Part shown: positions 25,733 to 34,462 of the stretch, one piece after another
How positions within the stretch are numbered: the stretch's first letter is position 1
Layout of the letters: every line of letters begins with the position of its first letter
Assembly: GCA_014879675.1 (NCBI GenBank)
Contig: JACSRQ010000153.1
Coordinates: 1-49,985 of the forward strand
Source: Ignavibacteria bacterium
GTDB taxonomy: Bacteria; Bacteroidota; Ignavibacteria; Tepidaquicellales; OLB5
Length of the DNA: 49,985 nt
Direction: 5' to 3'
Notes under the pieces: generated by a model
Databases searched by the model: none
Told to the model about the DNA's origin: nothing
The model's input: only the letters and a program-made list of their open reading frames with translations
Made by a program: the position numbers and the translations under genes

Positions 25733-26857
25733 CTAAACCGTGTTCTTGACCAGATTTATTATACTTTCCGAGAGATTTCCCCAAGAATGGGCTGATTTAT
25801 AGTTAAGAATGTTCGGTATGAATTCCTGTTTCATATCTTCGCTGAAGTATTTCTTTAAAGCTGCTGCAATTTCCGCACTATCAACTTTCTGCACTATCAG
25901 CCCTGTTGTATTTTCTTCAACCATTTCAGCGAGTCCCCCGGTATTTGTAACTATCACCGGTAAGTCGAAGTGATACGACATCCCGATAATTCCGCTTTGT
26001 GTTGCAGTGCGGTATGGCAGCACGCAAACATCACTAGCCGAAAAGTAAAGAGGTATCTCAGTTTCGGGAATGTACTTTACGTGAAGCGATATTCTGCCTG
26101 CAAGTCCAAGCCGGGATATCTGCTCTTCGTATTTCTTAAAGTCACCATAAACTTCACCTGCAATTATGAGATGGTATGAATCGTCAAGCTCTTTGAATGA
26201 ATCTATAAGTATATCCAATCCTTTATAGTCACGAATGAACCCGAAGAAGAGGACTGTCTTTTTATCTGCAGGCACACCGAGAAAGTTTCTTGCAGTAAGT
26301 TTGTCTATCTTACTCCCGTAATGATCATAAAGCGGGTGCGGGTGTATTATGTATTTTGCATTTGGCACAATTGAGAGCAGATCTTTTTCAGATGCTTTGT
26401 TCAGCAGCACGAAACCATCACACCTGTTAAAGAAATATTTCGTTAAAGCTTCATCGCCAAACCGTTTTTCATGTGCTATTACATTATGCAGCAGGAGAAT
26501 TACCTTTATCCCATTTTTCCTGAGCAATCCCGCTACCTTGCCAAAAGAGGGGGCGAAAAACGGCATCCAGTAGCTCATCAATACCACATCCGGATTGAAT
26601 TTTATGATCTCTTTTGCTGTTCTATAATATGTGAGCGGATTGATGCTATCCAGCAGCCTGGTTACCGGAATATTGCGGTTCGTATCGCTTTCGGAAACGA
26701 ACTGGGTCTTCCCAGGAAACAGCGGTTTAGGATACTGCCGTGTAAATGTGAAGGCTTTCACTTCGGCATTTTCGGATAGTGAAATATAGAGTGAATCGCT
26801 GAATTGGGCAATTCCGCCTCTAAATGGGTAAAATGGAGATAAAAAAGCGATTCGCAT
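25733..26857 (-). CDS. GT4-family glycosyltransferase
   Basis: 374 residues, GT-B fold. N-terminal half begins IAFLSPFYPFRGGIAQFSDS, the Gly-rich acceptor-side loop. The C-terminal donor domain carries VLFFGFIRDYKGLDILIDSF, ASDVCVLPYRTATQSGIIGM (a variant of the E-x-x-G-x-x-x-x-E region) and LPVIVTNTGGLAEMVEENTTGLIV. Transfers a sugar from a nucleotide donor, probably to an envelope polysaccharide. Donor and acceptor unknown. It stands alone, with no other glycan genes beside it. Start ATG at 26857. Confidence 0.9.
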   Translation of the reverse strand: MRIAFLSPFYPFRGGIAQFSDSLYISLSENAEVKAFTFTRQYPKPLFPGKTQFVSESDTNRNIPVTRLLDSINPLTYYRTAKEIIKFNPDVVLMSYWMPFFAPSFGKVAGLLRKNGIKVILLLHNVIAHEKRFGDEALTKYFFNRCDGFVLLNKASEKDLLSIVPNAKYIIHPHPLYDHYGSKIDKLTARNFLGVPADKKTVLFFGFIRDYKGLDILIDSFKELDDSYHLIIAGEVYGDFKKYEEQISRLGLAGRISLHVKYIPETEIPLYFSASDVCVLPYRTATQSGIIGMSYHFDLPVIVTNTGGLAEMVEENTTGLIVQKVDSAEIAAALKKYFSEDMKQEFIPNILNYKSAHSWGNLSESIINLVKNTV

Positions 26858-27032
26858 ATGTGTAAATTCTTAAAATTATTGCACTTTTACAATTGAATTT
26901 GTGGCGTACTACGGTTTTGGGTCAATTTATGACATTTGTTATGAAAAAGTATGACTTATATTATTTTTTATGATTTTTATAATCGCTATTTTTAAATGCA
27001 ATAACTGCAAAATTCTCAACTAAAGTGAATTT

Positions 27033-27536
27033 ATGAGTGATACACAGGAACAAATAGTCTGGGAAGGCTCTCAATCACAGGTCCTTAATTTCGGGATCTT
27101 TATTTCAATGGGAATTATATCTGCAATAATCGTTGTACTCGCACTGCTTTTTTTCCCCTTTGCCGCAGTGCTTGTTGTGGTGCCCCTAGTGTACATGTTG
27201 CTTAAATGGATAGTTGTGAGAAACCACAGGTATAAAGTAACGACCGAAAGGATATTTTACACAACCGGGATATTTTCGAAAAAGACCGAAGCGATGGAAT
27301 TATACAGGGTGAGGGATGTTGATATTTATGAGCCGTTCTGGCAGAGGATGTTCAAGCTTGGGAATATTTCGCTCAGTACATCAGATAAAACGACATCAAA
27401 TTTCCTGCTGAAGGCGGTACCGAATCCTGCGAACCTGATGAACGAGATCCGGAAAAATGTTGAACGCCGCCGTGATGTAAAGCGCGTCCGGGGAGTTGAG
27501 TTCCTAGACGATGAAGATACAGTTGAAAATCTATAA
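27033..27536 (+). CDS. membrane protein with bacterial PH domain (YdbS-like)
   Basis: 167 residues. Two hydrophobic segments (about 18-40 and 42-60) are followed by a bacterial PH domain with the marks HRYKVTTERIFYTTGIFSKK, MELYRVRDVDIYEPFWQRMF and GNISLSTSDKT, typical of the bPH_2/YdbS group. Such proteins sit in the inner membrane and are linked to stress; exact role unknown. It is followed 15 bases later by ccmC and may head that operon. Start ATG at 27033. Confidence 0.9.
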   Translation: MSDTQEQIVWEGSQSQVLNFGIFISMGIISAIIVVLALLFFPFAAVLVVVPLVYMLLKWIVVRNHRYKVTTERIFYTTGIFSKKTEAMELYRVRDVDIYEPFWQRMFKLGNISLSTSDKTTSNFLLKAVPNPANLMNEIRKNVERRRDVKRVRGVEFLDDEDTVENL

Positions 27537-27551
27537 CACGAATATTTTTTA

Positions 27552-28208
27552 ATGGATAAAATACTTAAGTACGGATTATTTATTTGGCTGACGGCAGTAA
27601 TATGCTTCGCGATAATAGCCCCGATCCCCGCAGTGGGAAGCATGGGTGAAAGAGCGCGCATACTTTACTTTCACGTGCCTACTGCATGGGTGAGTACGGT
27701 AGCTTTTATAATGGCGCTCTTCTACGGCGCGCAGTATATACGCAAGCGTGATATTTTATATGATTACAAGGCTGCTTCTTCGGCTGCGCTTGGTTTGATA
27801 TTCGCAGTACTCGCAACAGTTACCGGCGCTATTTGGGCTAAGTTCGAGTGGGGCGCATTCTGGAACTGGGACCCAAGGCAGACATCGATATTTGTACTGA
27901 TACTTGTTTACGGCGCATATTTTGCGCTTCGCAGCGCAGTTGAATCGGAAGATCAGCGCGCAAAGCTCTCTTCTGTGTATTCAATACTTGCGGGTATTAC
28001 CGTACCGTTTTTTGTATTCATATTCCCGAGGATAGTTGATTCACTGCACCCGGATCCTATTGTAAACTCCAGCGGTAAGGTGAAGATGAACACCAGCATG
28101 CTTTTGGTTTTCCTCAGTTCACTTGCGGGATTTACAGGGCTCTTTGTTTGGATGCTCAACCTGCGTATTCGTCTTTCAAAGCTGGCATTAAAGGAGGACC
28201 GGGCATAA
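27552..28208 (+). CDS. ccmC: heme exporter/handling protein CcmC (CcsA-type)
   Basis: 218 residues with six membrane segments. Delivers heme to CcmE during cytochrome c maturation. The heme-handling tryptophan-rich WWD-type motif is WGAFWNWDPRQTS (100-112), and the external histidines are His41 (YFHVP) and His166 (SLHPDP). Length fits CcmC rather than the longer CcmF. Start ATG at 27552. The last base of the TAA stop is the first base of the next start (TAATG), so the mini-gene behind it is translationally coupled. Confidence 0.93.
   Translation: MDKILKYGLFIWLTAVICFAIIAPIPAVGSMGERARILYFHVPTAWVSTVAFIMALFYGAQYIRKRDILYDYKAASSAALGLIFAVLATVTGAIWAKFEWGAFWNWDPRQTSIFVLILVYGAYFALRSAVESEDQRAKLSSVYSILAGITVPFFVFIFPRIVDSLHPDPIVNSSGKVKMNTSMLLVFLSSLAGFTGLFVWMLNLRIRLSKLALKEDRA
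28191..28197 (+). promoter_or_regulatory. strong ribosome binding site for the CcmD-like gene
   Basis: AAGGAGG 10 bases before the ATG at 28208, inside the end of ccmC. It decides the start of the 41-residue gene within the longer open frame (which begins upstream in another frame of ccmC). Confidence 0.7.
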
Positions 28209-28333
28209 TGGAATTCCTTGAACAATATTCAAATTATATAGTACTGGCAGTTACGCTTATTACATGGGCGGGAATATTTTTTTACATGTACTCAATTGAT
28301 AAGAAGCTGAAAAATATCGAAGAGGAGAAGTAA
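28208..28333 (+). CDS. CcmD-like heme maturation mini-protein, 41 aa
   Basis: 41 residues: a short N-terminal segment, one membrane helix (YIVLAVTLITWAGIFFYMYS) and a Lys/Glu-rich tail (KKLKNIEEEK). This is the size and layout of CcmD, which helps release heme-loaded CcmE from CcmC in other bacteria. Its place directly behind ccmC, with TAATG coupling and a strong ribosome site at 28191-28197, supports this. The sequence itself is too short for a firm family call. Confidence 0.75.
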   Translation: MEFLEQYSNYIVLAVTLITWAGIFFYMYSIDKKLKNIEEEK

Positions 28334-28335
28334 AT

Positions 28336-28623
28336 ATGGATAATATTGTTCTGGAATTTGAATCGGTAATAATTAAAGAAGAAGAGGGCGGTTACAGCTC
28401 GTTGTGTATTGATCTTGATGTAGCATCGCAGGGGGAAACGATAGAAGAGGCTAAAGCCATGCTTGTTGAAGCAGTTGAAGGTTACATTGAAGTATCTATA
28501 GAGAAGAATTTGTCATTCCTCAGGCCGGTTGCAGAAATTGATAACCCGGTTTTGAATGCACCTGATACAATTGTTGAGAAGTTTAAGATCAAGACTGATC
28601 TAAAGATACACTCATATGCCTAA
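28336..28623 (+). CDS. hicB: HicB-family antitoxin
   Basis: 95 residues. N-terminal HicB half with an incomplete RNase H-like fold: IIKEEEGGYSSLCIDLDVASQGETIEEAKAMLVEAVEGY (in parts). The C-terminus is short and shows no obvious helix-turn-helix or ribbon-helix-helix DNA-binding domain, so self-regulation by direct DNA binding is uncertain. It neutralises HicA by binding it. It precedes the toxin gene with an 8-base overlap, the reverse of the usual hicA-hicB order but well known. It starts 2 bases after the CcmD-like stop, with GAGGAG upstream. Confidence 0.88.
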   Translation: MDNIVLEFESVIIKEEEGGYSSLCIDLDVASQGETIEEAKAMLVEAVEGYIEVSIEKNLSFLRPVAEIDNPVLNAPDTIVEKFKIKTDLKIHSYA

Positions 28624-28843
28624 ACTGCCTTCGGTTAAGCCAAAGGAGATTATTAAGCTGCTGAACCGGTTAGGTTATATTGAAGTAAGGCAGACCGGCA
28701 GCCACAAACACTTCAGGAAACCCGGAATTCCCGGCATAGTTACTGTGGCATTTCACAATAAGGATATAAAGCAGAACACTTTGAGATCTATCATAAGACA
28801 ATCAGGTTTAACAATAGAAGATTTTTTAAAATTAATTTCATAA
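28616..28843 (+). CDS. hicA: HicA-family mRNA interferase toxin
   Basis: 75 residues with a double-stranded-RNA-binding-like fold. The marks are LPSVKPKEIIKLLNRLGYIE, RQTGSHKHFRKPG with the catalytic His30, and LRSIIRQSGLTIEDFLKL at the C-terminus, the typical HicA ending. It cleaves mRNA in the absence of the antitoxin. It lies between the CcmD-like gene and ccmE and shares their direction, so the pair either is cotranscribed with the heme genes or has inserted into the operon. Start ATG at 28616. Confidence 0.93.
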   Translation: MPKLPSVKPKEIIKLLNRLGYIEVRQTGSHKHFRKPGIPGIVTVAFHNKDIKQNTLRSIIRQSGLTIEDFLKLIS

Positions 28844-28847
28844 TATC

Positions 28848-29240
28848 ATGAATAAAAGATATGTAATAGGCGCGATCATAATAGTGGTTTTCATAGTAGT
28901 TGGATTTTTCGCTTTTGTTGATACAAAAGTGGAATACGCGAACTTCCAGCACGCTTCGGAAACACACAAAAAATGCCAGGTAAAAGGCTCATGGGTTAAA
29001 GAAAAAGACGCAGGCTTTGATGTGGCGACCAACAAATTCACCTTCTATATGAAGGATGAGAATAACACCGAAATGAAGGTTGTTTTAGACGGCGCAGAGC
29101 CGAATAATTTCAAGATGGCTGAAAGCGTTGTTGCTAAAGGCAAGATGAAAGACGGCACCTTCCATGCTTCGGAAGTTCTGACCAAATGCCCCTCCAAATA
29201 CGAAGGCGACGGCAAGGATGTAAAAAAATCGAGCATGTAA
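28848..29240 (+). CDS. ccmE: periplasmic heme chaperone CcmE (CxxxY type)
   Basis: 130 residues. N-terminal membrane anchor (about 5-24), then a small OB beta-barrel (WVKEKDAGFDVATNKFTFYM, VVLDGAEPNNFKMAESVVAK, KMKDGTFHASEVLTK). The heme-binding motif is LTKCPSKYEG: Cys114 replaces the His found in E. coli-type CcmE and Tyr118 follows, i.e. a CxxxY rather than HxxxY site. Such a variant is known from some archaea and deltaproteobacteria. A second Cys43 lies in THKKCQVKG. It takes heme from CcmC for transfer to apocytochromes. Followed by a bidirectional terminator. Confidence 0.88.
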   Translation: MNKRYVIGAIIIVVFIVVGFFAFVDTKVEYANFQHASETHKKCQVKGSWVKEKDAGFDVATNKFTFYMKDENNTEMKVVLDGAEPNNFKMAESVVAKGKMKDGTFHASEVLTKCPSKYEGDGKDVKKSSM

Positions 29241-29262
29241 GATTGCAGCAAAATTGTTTAAC

Positions 29263-29295
29263 AAAAAAGCCGTCCATAAACAGGACGGCTTTTTT
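29263..29295. terminator. bidirectional terminator between ccmE and pyrG
   Basis: Perfect 13-bp stem AAAAAAGCCGTCC / GGACGGCTTTTTT (29263-29275 and 29283-29295) with a T-run on both strands, between two convergent genes. Confidence 0.93.
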
Positions 29296-29313
29296 AATAG
29301 CTATGTGCTGATC

Positions 29314-30960
<1,647 letters not shown>

Positions 30961-30999
30961 TTAATGTTACTTTAGTGATTTCTTTATCTGTGTTATTGT

Positions 31000-31755
31000 T
31001 TACTTTCTAATCAGCTTTCTAACCTTGCGCAGGTCAGCGGGTGTATCAACTGAATGTGAATCGATATTTGTTTCTATTACTTTGATGTTTTCACCTGATT
31101 CCAATATCCTCAGCTGTTCCAGCTTCTCAGCAAGCTCCAGCTTTGAGGGCTTAAGCTGCACAAGCTTGCTGAGATATTCCTTCGTGTAAACATATAATCC
31201 GATATGCTTATAATAGATTACATTTTCGCTTTTATCTCTGTTGAATGGAACCGGGCAGCGCGAAAAATATAAAGCCATCCCGTTTTTGTCTTTCACAACT
31301 TTGACCACCGAAGGATTTGTAATTTCGCCGGCAGATGAAATTTTCTTGCACAGAGTTGATACATTCACGCTGCTGTTCAATAGCGGCAATATTGCTTTAT
31401 CAATGTTTGCCGGTGATATCATTGGCTCATCGCCCTGGATATTCACAACTATATCACATTTAATTTCCTTTACGGCTTCGCCGATTCTATCCGTGCCGCT
31501 TTTGTGTTTCCGGGAGGTCATAACTACATTGCCTCCAAAGCTCATTACAGCTTCATATATCCGTCTATCATCGGTCGCAACTAAAACCTCATTAAGCAGT
31601 TTTGACTTTAGGCATCTTTCGTAAACATGCTGAATCATCGGTTTACCGTGGATCATCGCAAGTGCTTTAGCCGGTAATCTGGTTGAGCCGTACCTCGCCG
31701 GTATGACTCCTATTACTAAAGGATTATTTTTGCCTTTTGACTTTTGGCTTTTCAC
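31000..31755 (-). CDS. kdsB: 3-deoxy-manno-octulosonate cytidylyltransferase (CMP-Kdo synthetase)
   Basis: 251 residues. Activates Kdo with CTP for LPS core assembly, so the cell has an LPS outer membrane. Motifs: IPARYGSTRLPAKALAMIHG (nucleotide-binding, about 18-37), VATDDRRIYEAV, the metal-site NIQGDEPMI (about 99-107) and MALYFSRCPVPFNRD. Start codon GTG at 31755; the N-terminal MKSQKSKGKNN tail before the conserved core is slightly longer than usual, and no other start is near. The gene follows gatC by 8 bases. Confidence 0.95.
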   Translation of the reverse strand: MKSQKSKGKNNPLVIGVIPARYGSTRLPAKALAMIHGKPMIQHVYERCLKSKLLNEVLVATDDRRIYEAVMSFGGNVVMTSRKHKSGTDRIGEAVKEIKCDIVVNIQGDEPMISPANIDKAILPLLNSSVNVSTLCKKISSAGEITNPSVVKVVKDKNGMALYFSRCPVPFNRDKSENVIYYKHIGLYVYTKEYLSKLVQLKPSKLELAEKLEQLRILESGENIKVIETNIDSHSVDTPADLRKVRKLIRK

Positions 31756-31763
31756 TTTGTAGG

Positions 31764-32057
31764 TTATTTATCCAGAACTTTCGGTACTTTGAAGAAATTC
31801 TCCGTTTTTTCCGGCGCGTTTTTAAGAGCCTCTTCCTTTGTAAGGCAGCTTATTGCTTCATCATCCCTGAATACATTTTGTGTTTCATTGATGTTTTCAA
31901 GAGGCTTTACCATATCGAGATCCGGTATTTCGTTGAGCTTATCAATATAATCCAGTATTTCGCTCATCTCCCCGCTTAGGCGCTGCTTTTCTTCATCCGA
32001 AAATTTCAGCTTCGCCAGCTTTGCGATACGTTCAACTTCTACAATTGTTACAGACAT
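31764..32057 (-). CDS. gatC: Asp-tRNA(Asn)/Glu-tRNA(Gln) amidotransferase subunit C
   Basis: 97 residues, the usual length. Small subunit of the GatCAB amidotransferase that corrects misacylated Gln- or Asn-tRNA. Marks: VERIAKLAKLKFSDEEKQRL at the N-terminus and DYIDKLNEIPDLDMVKPL, then NVFRDDE, all typical. GatA and GatB are not in this window, so the complex is encoded at separate places. It follows plsC by 2 bases, so the two are co-transcribed. Confidence 0.93.
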   Translation of the reverse strand: MSVTIVEVERIAKLAKLKFSDEEKQRLSGEMSEILDYIDKLNEIPDLDMVKPLENINETQNVFRDDEAISCLTKEEALKNAPEKTENFFKVPKVLDK

Positions 32058-32059
32058 AA

Positions 32060-32755
32060 TTATATTATTTTGTGCTGCTTCGTAAAATTTGATACTATTG
32101 TGCTGCGCAATTCTTCCAAAAGCTGCTTATCTTTTTTGTATTCTACCGGCTTGCCTATTATCATTTCAACTACCCCCGGCCTGACACGTGATGAGCCCAT
32201 TGGCATAATCTCATATGTACCCTTCAGCGTTACGGGCACTATATCTGCCTTCGCTTTATCAGCCAGGAAAAACATTCCGCGTTTGAACTCACCTATTGAA
32301 CCATCTATTGTTCTGGTGCCTTCAGGGTAAATTACAACCGAAAGCCCTTTCTTTACGCGGCCGGCAGCCTTATCAAGCGATTTCATCGCCTCGCGTACCC
32401 TGTTGCGGTCGAGCGCAACAAATCCTGCACAATACATTGCCCAGCCAAGCACCGGTACACGGTTTATTTCCTTCTTATATATCATTCTCACGTTATCGGG
32501 AAGCTTTGCAAGCTGAACAAAAATATCCATATAGCTTGCGTGATTGGAAATATATATCTTTCCTTTAGCGGGATCAATATTTTCCGCACCGTAAACCTTA
32601 ACCTTAATGCCGTAAATGAAAAGAACAGCGTTCGTCCAGATCTTCATTAAGGGATTCGATAATTTGTTGCGGTAATCGAAAGGATATATCAATATAGAAA
32701 GTATGGCTATGATAAGTGAATATAGGATGACGACGAAATTTTTTATCAGCCACAT
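32060..32755 (-). CDS. plsC: 1-acyl-sn-glycerol-3-phosphate acyltransferase
   Basis: 231 residues. Acylates lysophosphatidate to phosphatidate in the membrane. Catalytic motif NHASYMD (H72 and D77, the Hx4D box), then YPEGTR (143-148) for phosphate binding, and the conserved LKGTYEIMP. One N-terminal membrane segment (residues 7-26). It leads the cluster with gatC, kdsB and pyrG: membrane lipid and LPS precursor genes together. Start ATG at 32755. Confidence 0.95.
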   Translation of the reverse strand: MWLIKNFVVILYSLIIAILSILIYPFDYRNKLSNPLMKIWTNAVLFIYGIKVKVYGAENIDPAKGKIYISNHASYMDIFVQLAKLPDNVRMIYKKEINRVPVLGWAMYCAGFVALDRNRVREAMKSLDKAAGRVKKGLSVVIYPEGTRTIDGSIGEFKRGMFFLADKAKADIVPVTLKGTYEIMPMGSSRVRPGVVEMIIGKPVEYKKDKQLLEELRSTIVSNFTKQHKII

Positions 32756-32835
32756 GTATACAAAAATACAAAAATATTTGTTCTATTTTTATACTTAGTC
32801 AAGAAAGTAAAGCACTTAGTAGTTTTGCTTCTGGC

Positions 32836-32933
32836 CCTCACCCCCAGCCCCTCTCCCAAAGGGAGAGGGGAGAAAAAACTGAAAACTTCTCAGTTCCCCC
32901 TCTCCTCTAAGGAGAGGGGGTCAGGGGGTGAGG
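32836..32933. repeat. REPIN-like inverted doublet of CCTCACCCCC/GGGGGTGAGG palindromes
   Basis: Two copies of the palindrome family seen at 120-157 stand head to head: CCTCACCCCC tail then hairpin (32848-32857 / 32861-32870), a 25-base spacer, then hairpin (32896-32905 / 32911-32920) and GGGGGTGAGG tail. It fills much of the 407-bp gap between plsC and carA; the rest of that gap shows nothing recognisable beyond AT-rich sequence. Confidence 0.88.
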
Positions 32934-33162
32934 TTAAGAATATTGAAATTTTAGGTCAAGAAAATCTTCGAATATAGCTCATGGGATATATATCATTAAC
33001 TGTCTTGTACTAAATTTTTATATCCTGCAATAATAATGATTTAAAATTTGGGGATAAATTTATAAACTTTTTCATATACTTCTTTTTGCTATATTCGTAT
33101 CTAACCTAATAGCCACTAATAGTTACTCAGGCAGTTACTCACAGGCTAAATTATTCAGCATA

Positions 33163-34260
33163 TTGAACGAAAAAAAGAAAGTATACCTACGTTTAGCCAA
33201 CGGAAAGATCTTTGCGGGCTATAGCTTCGGAAAGTATGGCAATACCGATGGCGAAGTAGTTTTTACAACCGGAATGACCGGCTACCCGGAATCATTAACT
33301 GACCCTTCATATTCAGGCCAAATACTTGTTTTTACATATCCTTTGATCGGAAATTACGGCATCCCGGAATTCAAAAGAGATGATACGGCAAAATCAGTGC
33401 AGGATAATTTTGAATCCGGAAGAATAAGCGTTCGCGGCATGATAATATCCAATTACAGCTCTGATTACAGCCACTTCGACGCGGCTTACTCGCTTGATAC
33501 CTGGTTAAAGGATAATGATATCCCCGGAATCTACGGCATCGATACCAGGGAGCTGACAAAAACCCTTAGGACAACGGGCGTTATGCTTGGCCGTATCACA
33601 ACCGAAATTGAAGAAGGCGAGCTTAATGTGGTCGATCCTAACGAAACCAATATAGCAGCTGAAGTTGGCGTGCAGGAGCCGGTGGTTTACCTCCCCCAAA
33701 AGAAAAATTCTAAGAAGAAAATTCTGCTTATCGATTGCGGAGTGAAAAATAACATCATACGCAATTTCCTTTCACGCGATGCTGAAGTTATCCGCGTGCC
33801 GGCTGGATTTGATCCTTTAGACTCGCAATACGAATTTGGCGGAATATTCGTTTCCAATGGTCCGGGTGACCCGAAGATGTGTACATCAACCATAGAGAAC
33901 CTCAGGAATTCATTTGACCTGAATGTACCGATATTCGGCATCTGCCTTGGCAGTCAGATACTTGGACTCTCGGCAGGGGCGGATACTTATAAGCTGAAGT
34001 TTGGCCACAGGTCACAAAACCAGCCATGTATTGAAGTCGGGGGGCACTGTTACATTACTTCGCAGAATCACGGTTACGCTGTTGATACCAAAACTCTTCC
34101 TGAAGATTGGGAAGAATGGTTCATAAATAATAACGATGGCACCAACGAAGGCGTGAAGCACAAATCAAAGCCGTTCTTCGCAGTGCAGTTCCATCCGGAA
34201 TCATCCCCGGGACCGAACGATACCGGCTGGCTGTTTGATAGGTTTCTAGATTTGATATAA
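33163..34260 (+). CDS. carA: carbamoyl-phosphate synthase small subunit
   Basis: 365 residues. Glutamine amidotransferase subunit feeding ammonia to CarB for arginine and pyrimidine synthesis. N-terminal domain includes GEVVFTTGMTGYPESLTDPSY and GIYGIDTRELTK; the C-terminal class I amidotransferase carries Cys261 (FGICLGSQ), then GHRSQNQP and FHPESSPGP. Start TTG at 33163 (the sequence begins MNEKKKVYLRLANGK). carB follows after a 202-bp gap with two palindromes. Confidence 0.97.
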   Translation: MNEKKKVYLRLANGKIFAGYSFGKYGNTDGEVVFTTGMTGYPESLTDPSYSGQILVFTYPLIGNYGIPEFKRDDTAKSVQDNFESGRISVRGMIISNYSSDYSHFDAAYSLDTWLKDNDIPGIYGIDTRELTKTLRTTGVMLGRITTEIEEGELNVVDPNETNIAAEVGVQEPVVYLPQKKNSKKKILLIDCGVKNNIIRNFLSRDAEVIRVPAGFDPLDSQYEFGGIFVSNGPGDPKMCTSTIENLRNSFDLNVPIFGICLGSQILGLSAGADTYKLKFGHRSQNQPCIEVGGHCYITSQNHGYAVDTKTLPEDWEEWFINNNDGTNEGVKHKSKPFFAVQFHPESSPGPNDTGWLFDRFLDLI

Positions 34261-34267
34261 TTTTGCA

Positions 34268-34285
34268 TTCCCGCGAAAGCGGGAA
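34268..34285. repeat. TTCCCGC-GAAA-GCGGGAA palindrome
   Basis: Perfect 7-bp stem with a 4-base loop, 8 bases after the carA stop. Not followed by a T-run, so a repeat rather than a clear terminator. Confidence 0.6.
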
Positions 34286-34430
34286 ACCAAATTATGTTCT
34301 AATCACAGTTTTTTTACCGGGCGATTTAAAGTTTTCTCGAAATTGAAAACAATAAAAAGTATCACAGGTGAAAGTATTCTGAAGTTCAAACAGGGCAGAG
34401 GAATTAAAATTTAATCATTTCAAAAATGGT

Positions 34431-34448
34431 TCCCCGCCTTCGCGGGGA
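34431..34448. repeat. TCCCCGC / GCGGGGA palindrome before carB
   Basis: Perfect 7-bp stem with a 4-base loop, ending 14 bases before the carB start at 34463. Similar to the palindrome at 34268-34285. Confidence 0.6.
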
Positions 34449-34462
34449 TGAAAAAATAAAAA

